A stretch of 16,189 bases of DNA from Zygnema cylindricum (lineage: Eukaryota; Streptophyta; Zygnematophyceae; Zygnematales; Zygnemataceae): positions 1-16,189 of the forward strand of contig JBBHKE010000373.1 in the NCBI GenBank assembly GCA_037447655.1. Direction: 5' to 3'. This document shows positions 8,781 through 16,189 of the stretch, one piece after another. The translations under genes and the position numbers were made by a program. The notes beneath the pieces are model-generated. The model was not told the DNA's origin and searched no databases. It saw only the letters and a list, made by a program, of their open reading frames with translations. Within the stretch, counting starts at the first letter, position 1. Every line of letters starts with the position of its first letter.

Positions 8781-9777
8781 TCAATCCCTCGGCGATATCC
8801 TATAATCGCTCAAACTATTCCCTTCCCTCATTCCCTCCAATCTCCTCACGACCTCCACCATATTCGGTCTTTTCGAAGGATCCCTCTGACAACATTCGAT
8901 CCCCAATAATAAAACCTCATCTACCTCCTCTTCCTCCCACCCCCCCAAATTCATTTTTTTATCCCTCGCCTCCTTCCCAAACTCGTCTTGTACCCATCCC
9001 ACTATCCCTAATTCACTAACTGCCGGACTCGTCGGTTTTTTCCCCGAGACGAGTCCTAATAAGACGACTCCGAAAGAATAAACATCACTTTTTGTCGTTA
9101 TTTTCCCTAATTCGGCACTTTCCGGAGCTAAATATCCGATTGTACCGGCGGCAACGGTTTCTAGGTGCGTTTCCGTTTCAGGTAGTAGTCTCGCTAAACC
9201 AAAATCTCCGATGAGGGATTCATAATTTTCCGTAACTAAAATATTCGCCGGTTTTATGTCTCGATGGATTATCGGTTCCGGGCAGCCGTGATGCAAATAT
9301 TTTAAACCCCGGGCAGCTCCGAGAGCCAATCGGAAACGGATAGGCCAATCACGAGAAAGGTTTTTGCTATCGTTTCTTTCCCTTTCGTTCCTTTCCTTTT
9401 CGATTCTTTCTCTTTCATTTTTTTCCCTTTCGTTTTTATCTTTCTTGTTGACGTGGTTTCTGGTATTGCTTTCGATCTCATAATTTCCATTTCTTTCCTT
9501 TTCTTCACCTTCTCTACTCTTTCTACTAATTTTATTTCGGCTGTTTTTGTGGTCGTTGTTCCATAAAAAACGGTACAAATCGCCTCCAGAAACGAAATCG
9601 TAAAGTAAAAGGATTTCTTCCGGTTCCATAAAAAAACCGACGAGATTGACGAGGTGGCGGTGTCTTATTCGTCCGAGAGAGGAAATTTCGGCTTCTAGTG
9701 AGCGAGAGGCGGTTTTCTGAGAGTTGTTCCATTTTAGCCGTTTAACGGCCAACTGACGACCGTTGGGGAGAACGGCT
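8781..9777 (-). CDS. LRR receptor-like kinase, exon 2 (kinase domain)
   Basis: This exon encodes the cytoplasmic Ser/Thr kinase domain, about residues 911-1242, ending in TGA at 8783-8781. Joined to exon 1 it completes the glycine-rich loop (IGDGMEGRVYR, then AVLPNG). Visible motifs: LAVKRL with the ATP-binding Lys (residue about 923), the alpha-C Glu in SLEAEISSL, HRDIKPAN (about 1082-1089, an RD kinase), DFG (1102-1104), GTIGYLAPES, SDVYSFGVVL and KRPNMVEVV, so all catalytic residues are present. Unusually, about 65 Lys/Glu/Arg/Asn-rich residues (roughly 986-1050) interrupt the N-lobe to C-lobe region between LYRFLWNN and DWPIRFRLALGAARG. Relatives have only a few residues there. The acceptor is the CAG ending at 9778. 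The juxtamembrane and loop sequence recalls LRR subfamily X (EMS1/PSKR/BRI1-like), with moderate certainty only. Confidence 0.94.
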
Positions 9778-10445
9778 CTGGGCAGAGGGAAGGAGAGGGA
9801 AAAAAATCGTTAGAATTTGAAAGAGAAAGAAGGAAAGAAAAATAGGGAAGGAGAGAGACAACATATACATTGGGGAGAAGAGAGAGGAGAGAGGAGGAGA
9901 GAGAGATGAGGGAGGAGGGAGGAGAGAGGAGAGTGAGGAGAGAGACAGATACGAGAGTGGAGGGAGAGAGGAGAGAGGAGAAAGATAGGAGAGGGAGGAA
10001 AGAGTGAGAGGAGAGAGGGAGAGAGGAGGGAGCTTGGAGAGAGAGAGAGAGAGGCGAGGCGAAAAAGAGAGGAGGAGAGAGTGGAGAGAAAGGAAAGAGG
10101 GAGGAGAGAGGAGAGGGAGGGAGAGAGGAGCGAGAGAGAGAGAGAGAGAGAAAGGAGAGAGAGGAGAGAGGAGATAGGAGAGAGGCGAGAGGCGAGAGGA
10201 GAGGGGCGAGGGAGGGTGAGAGAGAGAGAGGAGGGAGGAGAGAGAGGAGAGAGAAGATGAGAGAGGAGAGAGGAAAGAGAGAGAGAGAGCGGGGGATACT
10301 TCGGATTTGAATGGAAGGAAGAACCCAGGAAAAAAAAAAAAAAAAAAACGAAGAAAAACCTTAACCGAAGAAAACCCCAAAGAAGAAGGAATACACACTA
10401 AAAATCCCCAGCAGTAGAAAAAGACAATTTTTTTGTTATTTTCAC
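9778..10445 (-). other. Intron of the LRR receptor-like kinase gene (668 bp)
   Basis: On the - strand the donor is TACAG|GTGAAA (GT at 10445-10444) and the acceptor is CTGCCCAG| with AG at 9779-9778. Splicing makes an AG+A arginine codon (phase 2) and joins GRVY-R to AVLPNG inside the ATP-binding loop, giving 1243 codons including the stop. The intron is almost wholly C/T on the coding strand. An apparent Ser/Leu-rich open frame within it is an artefact of that composition. Confidence 0.92.
9781..10312. repeat. GA-rich (+ strand) / CT-rich (- strand) low-complexity tract in the intron
   Basis: About 530 bp of irregular GAGAGGAG-type repeats with very few T or C on the + strand fills most of the kinase-gene intron. 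It reaches the splice acceptor, where it acts as an extreme polypyrimidine tract on the transcribed-sense strand. Such tracts can adopt triplex DNA. Confidence 0.93.
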
Positions 10446-13177
10446 CTGTAAACTCGCCCTTCCATGCCGTCCCCGATAAGCTGATCTTTGCAAAAAAATT
10501 CCGTTGCAGTTAAAATAGTTTCGATAGTCACCGGGATATCCATTTTCTCAAATAAAACTAGTCTTCCCTTTACCCCATTTGGACCTTTTCCGCATTTTCC
10601 CAAAACATTTTTGACAATCACATAAAAGACTATCAAAAAAGCGAAAATTACGACCGGAATTCCGACTCCAAGAACAATTTTAAAGTTAAAACTATTTTTT
10701 CCCGGGCAGTTTGGAAGTGGTTTTCCACACAATCCTGGATTTCCCATAAAACTACTCGCATTAAAAGACGAAATAATGCCACCGGGAATTTTTCCCACGA
10801 GATTGTTGAAAGAAACATTACATTTGGTTAAGTCCTGAAAATTTGCGAATTCAGGAGGAATCTCGCCACTGAAATTATTTCGAGAGATGTTAAAAAACTG
10901 CAAACCCGACCATTTCGAGGATCTTGGAATTTTTCCGTAGAACTGATTTGAATCCAGTTCTAACCTCACTATTTCTCGATCTCCGAGAGCCGATGGGATT
11001 TCCCCGGAAAATAGATTATTCGACAGAATAAGACGATGAAGATTCGACCACGAGTTAATAAATTCTTCCGATAAATTTCCCGTCAGACGATTATTTTGGA
11101 GAAAAATGACTTCGAGTAGGTTTAATTTCGTAAACTCCATGGGAATCGGTCCTTCAAGTTGGTTATCAGACATTCGAAGTAATCTAAGTTTTCTTAATTT
11201 GACGAAATCTTTCGGAATCTGCCCGGAAAACAAATTATCTCCCAAAAAAATTTTCCAAAGGTTCACAAGCTGCCCGAGTTCTCCGGGCAGTTTTCCGGAT
11301 AATTGATTTCTATTCAACTCTAAAACCGTTAAATCAATTAAATTTCCTATTTCCGGGGGTAAACTTCCATTAAATTTATTTCCAGTCAATCCCAAATAAG
11401 TCAAACTTGTCATTTTCCCAATTTCCGAAGGAATTGGACCTTCAAAAAAGTTTTGCGATAAATTTAAGTAACTTAATTTCGATAAATTGCCCCAAGAAGG
11501 AGAGAAAATGCCCGAAAAACCATTTTCTTGAAAATACGCAGATCCCAATAACTTTAAACTTCCGATACTTTCCGGAATTTTTCCAGAAAAATTGTTGTTT
11601 TGGACCGAAATTTCGAGTAAATTCGACCAACCGGAAATGTTTTCGGGCAGTGGGCCAGATAAGTTATTGTAACTTGCCCGGAAGGAAGTAATATTTTTTA
11701 AACTCGTTCCGTAAGAAGGAGGAATCGATCCCGTTAAAAAATTTCCAACCACATCTAAACTTTTCAAAAAAGTACAATTCGAAATTTCTTCGGGCAGCCA
11801 TCCCGAAATTTCATTGCTTTGGAGAAACATCGAGACGAGTCGGTTTTTTTCACAAATATTTTTTGGAATCGATCCCGAAAAAGAATTGTGAGCCAAGTCC
11901 AAAATTTGCAAATTCGGGCAGTTACCAAAAGTTTCTGGAATGCTGCCCGAGAAATTGTTGCCACTCGCAACGAATGTTTCCAGATTTTTTTCCCAACCGC
12001 TGACCATTTCTCGAGAAATTTCTCCCGAAAAAGTATTGTTGCGTAGATCGATTATTTTTAGATTGGAACAATTTTTTAATTCTTCGGGCAGCTCTCCAGA
12101 AAAATTGTTGTCGTCAAGGTCAAGATTAGCGAGATTTTTTAGCTGCCCGAAGGATGCGGGCAGATTTCCTTCTAAAGGATTTTTACTCACATTGAAAGTT
12201 CTCAAAGATTCGCACTGCCCGAGATTTTCGGGCAGTTCCCCCGAAAAACTATTGTTTGCCAAGATCAATGATCGTAATTTTTTTAGCTGCCCGATTTCGG
12301 CTGGAATAGAACCACTTAACATATTACTTGAAAGGTCTAAACTTTTTAGTTCCGAAAAATTTCCGATTTCTGGTAAAATAAAACCTTGGAGAGCATTTTC
12401 CGAAAGATCCAAATTAGTTAAATTAATTCCCAAAGAACTCCATTCACTCCACGGGATAGTTCCGCTTAAATAATTTTTTCCTACGGTCAGTTTTCGAAGT
12501 TTTTTGCACTGCCCGAGGTTTCCAGGAATCGATCCGCTAATCCTGTTATTATCCAAACGAAGCTCCTCCAAATTTTTGAGCTGCCCGAAAAATCTGGGCA
12601 GTAGCCCCGACATTCCATTCTCTCTCAAATCCAAAATTTTAAGATTCTTCAAATTTCCCAAATCTTCCGGAATCTCTCCCGATATTTGATTTCCGGAAAA
12701 CTGGAGACTCTCCAAAAACGACAGCTGTCCCATTTCTTTCGGAATCGATCCACTCAAATTTTGGTTTATTATGTGGAGTGTGACAAGTGTCACAAGTTTT
12801 CCGATATCGGAAGGAATCTGCCCGGACAAGTATTCTTGCTGTCCGGACAAAAAACCTTCGTCTTTTTCGTCTCCGATGAGTTCAACTGAAACTAGTCGTC
12901 CTGTACCGGAACAACGGATTCCGTTCCATAAAGAACAAAAGTTTCCACTTGAATTTGACTGCCAGCTGGCGAGAACATCGGCTGGATCTTGCCAGCTGTC
13001 TTTGAGAGCCAATAGGATCGCAGCATCGGAGGAGGGAGAGGTAGAGGGAGAGAGAGAGGGAGAAGGAGAGGAAGAGGGAGAGGGAGAGGGAGAAGAATCT
13101 GCAGACCAGTCGAACCAAAAAAAAACAAAATAACAAAGAGTCAGTTTCTGTTTTCTTTCTCTCGTTTTGAACTGCAA
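10446..13177 (-). CDS. LRR receptor-like kinase, exon 1 (signal peptide, LRR ectodomain, transmembrane segment)
   Basis: This exon encodes the receptor's extracellular and membrane parts, which should sense a ligand at the cell surface. In order: a hydrophobic signal-like stretch (LTLCYFVFFWF), a Ser/Pro repeat (about residues 27-50), an LRRNT cap (ILLALKDSWQDPADVLASW, then a Cys pair), about 28-29 plant-type 24-residue LRRs of the L-x-G-x-I/L-P class, a C-terminal cap (GNPGLCGKPLPNC), a transmembrane helix (about 831-857, IPVVIFAFLIVFYVIV) and a juxtamembrane part ending in the glycine loop. Many N-x-S/T sites suggest glycosylation. No BRI1/PSKR-type island interrupts the LRRs, which fits an EMS1-like receptor better; the ligand is unknown. 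The start is not solved: the codon at 13177 is TTG, no in-frame ATG occurs between the upstream TAG (13276-13274) and the LRRNT cap, and CAATTGCAG ending at 13172 is a plausible splice acceptor for a missing 5' exon. The exon end is the GT donor at 10445. Confidence 0.92.
13020..13097. repeat. GA/CT-rich microsatellite coding for the Ser-Pro repeat
   Basis: On the + strand this is GAGGGAGAGG-type DNA. On the coding (-) strand it reads CCCTCTCCCT and encodes the Ser/Pro run between signal peptide and LRRNT cap. It is in frame, so the run is probably a slippage-prone linker near the mature N-terminus. Confidence 0.8.
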
Positions 13178-13860
13178 TTGAAAGGTGTTTTCCTTCGAGG
13201 TTTTCAGAGAGAAAGTTTTTTGATGTTTTTTTTCAAATACAATCCCCGGGCAAATTGAAAAAAAAAAAACTGACTAGAAACATTTAATCGTAAGAAAAAT
13301 CACGATGTTTTTCACCTGATCCCAGAAGCTTCCGTGAAACTACTGCAGACGATTCTTTTTTTGTCCTGACTTGTCGTTTGTCGAGATTCTCTGCCAGCTG
13401 GCTTTTTAGCTGATTTGTATTTCTCGACCACTCAGATCGCAGGATTGGCCTCTCCTGGACCTTACCTTCTCCCTTGCATTCGCCTTTTCCTCGAAGACAC
13501 CTGCATGCAATTTGGACGAATCAGAAACTGACAGGTGGCACTTTGGTAAAAAAAAAAAACCGGTCATTTTTTTACTAGAATATGGTAATTGGTCTTGCTC
13601 ATTTTCATTTTTTTTTTTTTTGCTTTTTTTCTTGATTATTTACAATTTTTGTTTGTCGATGAGATAAAATACGCTTTGATTCCTTGTTTTTAGTCGTAAA
13701 AAAAATCATTTTCACATTGTTTGTCGAGCTTTATTAATTGAATAATAAACAAAACCATCGAATCTAGGTATTTACTATACAATATAGTACAATATAATAC
13801 TATACTATACAGTACAATTTATTTTAATCCTCCCTGTGGGAACATCTTTTATGTCTTTCG
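13178..13860. promoter_or_regulatory. Upstream region of the receptor kinase, possibly with a non-coding or missing 5' exon
   Basis: No complete gene is visible. On the - strand the candidate acceptor at 13172 would need an upstream exon carrying the ATG. Donor-like sites (for example AGAAG|GTAAGG near 13470) follow short ATG frames, but the one tested gives the wrong phase. Homopolymer A and T runs and a short perfect inverted repeat (TACTATA-caa-TATAGTA at 13773-13789) are present. The core promoter was not identified. Confidence 0.35.
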
Positions 13861-13928
13861 ATGATCAATAGTGAGTTATTGAAGTGTAACGAATTTGTAG
13901 GTTCAAAAAGTCAAAGTTTGTTCGGTCG

Positions 13929-13931
<3 letters not shown>

Positions 13932-13993
<62 letters not shown>
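13932..13993. repeat. (AG)31 microsatellite
   Basis: Thirty-one uninterrupted AG units are directly visible, flanked by unique sequence. The Arg/Glu (+) and Ser/Leu (-) repeats in open frames across it are composition artefacts. Confidence 0.97.
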
Positions 13994-13995
<2 letters not shown>

Positions 13996-14314
13996 CTCCC
14001 GCTCCCCTTGAGACCAGTCCACAAACACTATCAATCGGAATGGTTTGGGTCAAAAAAATAAAAAAACCGTTTGTTTTTATTCGATCACGCCAAAACCCGT
14101 TTAAACCCCATGTACAAATGTGTGGTCGTGCGGTACAATAAAGTACAAAGGTACATAATTTCAAGTACATAGAGTTTAGCCTAATAAGGTATGAATTACG
14201 CACAAACGTACGCTAAATTTTACCAAAATGTCATTTCAAAAATTTTCAAACTTTATTTTAATGTCTTTAGGGTTCCTAAGAATATTAAAGGAAAAAAGGA
14301 GGTGGTTTTTCTAT
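13994..14314. other. Non-coding AT-rich DNA with clustered GTAC
   Basis: No gene or RNA was recognised. Five GTAC palindromes occur within about 60 bp (14112, 14133, 14143, 14151, 14165). Confidence 0.5.
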
Positions 14315-14818
14315 TAGTGTTGATATAATAATGTCCGTACAACTTATAAAGGCATTTATTTTGGTTTCGAAACAAATTATGCTCGTCCTAAAACCGTACA
14401 TGACATGTTGTCTTTTTCCAAGAGGATAAATTCAGTACACGTCATCAAAACTAGCGGAACAACATAGTGTTTGAACTTTAAATCATTATTTCTTGAAAAG
14501 TGCGATATATATTTATATATTTATCAGAAATGTTCAAATTCTAGATTTTCCACTTAAGTAGTACAAACGATAGAAAAAATTGAGCCTAAATTGTATTGTA
14601 ATATGACCCCAAAGAAAAAAAAAAACGATTCACGTTACGTGATATATAATTTGAATATAACACCGGTACCGGTTTATATTATCGATATTATTATATTATT
14701 TTCGGTTTTTTATCGCGATAACACCGGTATCGATATATCGTGCCAATATATCGATTATCGGTAGGCCGAAAAAGGGGCATATCGGTGATCGGCAAATGGC
14801 CACCGATACACAACACTA
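14315..14818. mobile_element. Possible small non-autonomous DNA transposon remnant
   Basis: The segment begins TAGTGTTG (14315-14322) and ends CAACACTA (14811-14818), an 8-bp perfect terminal inverted repeat enclosing 504 bp. The right half (14660-14818) is packed with ATCG, CGAT and CCGGT words, including the 12-bp palindrome ACCGGTACCGGT at 14662-14673 and CGATATATCG. This resembles the subterminal repeats of some hAT-like elements. No clear 8-bp target duplication flanks it (left ends TTTTCTAT, right starts GAAAAATC). There is no transposase. Low confidence. Confidence 0.3.
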
Positions 14819-14871
14819 GAAAAATCATTTTGGTAACATTCATTTCATGAAAAAATAATTGCCACTTGGCT

Positions 14872-15000
14872 AAATTAACCGGGCAGTAGAAAAAGAAATT
14901 AACCGGGCAGTAGAAAAGGAAATTAACCGTGCAGTAGAAAAAGAAATTGACCGGGCAGTAGAAAAATAAATTAACCGGGCAGTATAAAAATAAATTGACC
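14872..15000. repeat. 24-bp tandem repeat, five full copies plus a partial
   Basis: The unit AAATTAACCGGGCAGTAGAA plus a four-base end starts at 14872, 14896, 14920, 14944 and 14968, with a broken copy from 14992. Copies differ by one to three substitutions and none has an indel. Since 24 is divisible by three, the - strand shows an 8-residue repeat (FFYCPVNF-like) in a 133-codon ATG open frame (14691-15092). That protein resembles no family, so coding is doubtful. There are no spacers, so it is not CRISPR-like. Confidence 0.95.
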
Positions 15001-15014
15001 AGCAATCGCCGTTC

Positions 15015-15040
15015 TTTTCCTGTGTCGTTTTCCTGTGTCG
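15015..15040. repeat. 13-bp tandem duplication
   Basis: TTTTCCTGTGTCG occurs twice, head to tail (15015-15027 and 15028-15040), 15 bp after the 24-bp array. Confidence 0.9.
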
Positions 15041-16189
15041 TTACGATACTTTTAAGTTTTAATTCGGGAAAAATAAATTCGTAACCGGACATCTCCTTTT
15101 CGCATGGGTACTACAATCCTCCGTATAATCCGTACAATCCGTACAGTTTACCGGTCCAGGCAGAAATCTTCGGCAGCAAAAACGTAGCCGCAAAGTTTAA
15201 AATGAGACCAAACAATCACGTACACCTGCGCTAGAGGACAAAAAAGCCGGAAATGTAAATCGCGCTGTCACCTAACCACACACGACGACGCATAAAAAGT
15301 GGCCACGTGTCGATATTAACGCCCTAATAAACGATCCGCGAAAAAAACAAGTCACAAATCAGCAATAGTTACGAAAGAATCTTTGAAAATCGAGGATTCT
15401 AGGGTTTCGCCAAATTGTCAGATCAGATCTATCGACTAAAGAGAAAACGACAAAATGAAACAGTTCCCGTATAATATTAAATTATAAACGGACCGCACGT
15501 TTCCTCCCAAGAAAAGATTCGACAAATAAAGTTTCTCCTCCGTGACCGTACCATCATTACATATACGACAAAAAAGACCGGAACTGCTCTCCGTTTCAAC
15601 GAACGTTTGCCCTGACAGACGCCATACACTCATAGTGCCACGTGTCAACAGTACAAGTATGACATCCATGTCAATAAAGACAGTTCACAACATGATTAGC
15701 GCTCGTCCAGGTCAAAAACGACAAAATGACATCCGTACAGATCGTACATTAGCGACCACCTGTCATGTCTCACTACAGACACGAAGAAGAGACCAAAATG
15801 CAACCGCCAATAAGATATCAGCACGACAGCTACAGTACAGTCCTGTACTTTAGTGGTCAGTCACGTTTCGTACACCGAGTCCAAGTGACTAAAAGTACGA
15901 TTGCACGATATACGATTCCTTTCGACCTGCTGCATCTGTTTTTTTAGACAAAATACAATACGAAAGGGATACCGTACGATGTCGGGTCAAAGATCTCGCG
16001 GATGAGAGGCGACGCCTCTAAACAACAAAAAAACGTACGGCCAAAAATTGCCGTCGGTATCTCCAAATCTACGGTTCAATCGACACTGTACCGCTTTTAA
16101 ATTTACATATTTTCGTACGTAATCTTGGAGGAAGAAAATAAGCGCACGAAAAATAATACAGAATAAAGCTAGAGGTCTATAAGCTACAG
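15041..16189. other. Non-coding right flank rich in GTAC palindromes, with G-box and telo-box-like words
   Basis: No convincing gene was found. Sixteen GTAC palindromes lie between 15108 and 16118. The nonamer CCACGTGTC, a G-box/ABRE-like core, occurs at 15303-15311 and 15638-15646. TAGGGTTT (complement of the plant telo-box AAACCCTA) is at 15400-15407. Such words are common in plant promoters, so this may be the 5' region of a gene beyond the right edge; that is inference. Confidence 0.4.

Noticed and set aside
9367-9508. A cryptic intron removing the charged kinase insertion (donor AAG|GTGAAG, acceptor GATAG|)
   Set aside because: The 142-nt segment is not a multiple of three and lacks a pyrimidine tract; splicing would break the frame.
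9742-10398. Ser/Leu-rich 218-codon open frame on the - strand
   Set aside because: It lies in the CT-rich intron; the repeats are composition, and the flanking exons splice cleanly across it.
13861-14061. Arg/Glu-repeat open frame
   Set aside because: It is a translation of the (AG)31 microsatellite.
14872-15000. CRISPR array
   Set aside because: The repeats are directly contiguous with no spacers, and the context is eukaryotic.
14691-15092. 133-codon - strand open frame with 8-residue FFYCPVN repeats
   Set aside because: The repeat is the 24-bp array; the rest reads through the palindromic AT-rich segment and looks non-coding.
15436-15669. 77-codon - strand ATG open frame with a FCRICNDG (CxxC) motif
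   Set aside because: It has only one CxxC pair, no further zinc ligands in RING or RINGv spacing, and resembles no family; a chance frame or a lone exon cannot be told apart.

Overview
The window looks like nuclear DNA from a streptophyte, most plausibly a charophyte alga or a seed-free land plant. Two things point there: a plant-type leucine-rich-repeat receptor kinase with an RD kinase domain, and a Ty3/gypsy-type LTR retrotransposon whose closest-looking relatives, from memory, are those of charophytes, lycophytes and ferns. No prokaryotic features, tRNA or rRNA were seen. The species cannot be fixed from sequence alone.

Layout. (1) Positions 1 to about 7317, + strand: a decayed, 5'-open and 3'-truncated Ty3/gypsy element. 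In order it holds gag with CCHC zinc knuckles, a retropepsin-like protease, a C5 cytosine DNA methyltransferase (DNMT) domain, reverse transcriptase, RNase H and the zinc-binding N-terminal part of integrase. The integrase catalytic core and a 3' LTR are not seen. The reading frame changes about nine times and is interrupted by about 35 stops, two thirds of them TAG. (2) About 7318-8010: unassigned DNA containing a 24-base G run and about 370 bp of extremely G-rich sequence. (3) 8011-8780: AT-rich intergenic DNA, probably including the 3' UTR of the kinase gene. (4) 8781-13177, - strand: a two-exon LRR receptor-like kinase of about 1242 residues. The 668-bp intron is almost all polypyrimidine on the coding strand. 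The first coding exon has no in-frame ATG, so its true start is unresolved. (5) 13178-16189: no convincing gene. It holds the upstream region of the kinase gene, a (GA)31 microsatellite, a possible DNA-transposon remnant, a 24-bp tandem array, and a strong excess of the palindrome GTAC.

The most notable item is the DNMT lodged between protease and reverse transcriptase. All the main C5-methyltransferase motifs (I, IV, VI, VIII, IX, X) can be followed in the usual, non-permuted order, although motif I is damaged. Retrotransposons carrying a DNMT have been described in charophyte algae and dinoflagellates, so this copy is probably a decayed member of such a family. The stops that interrupt it nearly all fit single C-to-T changes at CAG, CAA or CGA codons, as expected if the copy was itself cytosine-methylated.

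The retroelement and the kinase gene are neighbours but show no functional link.
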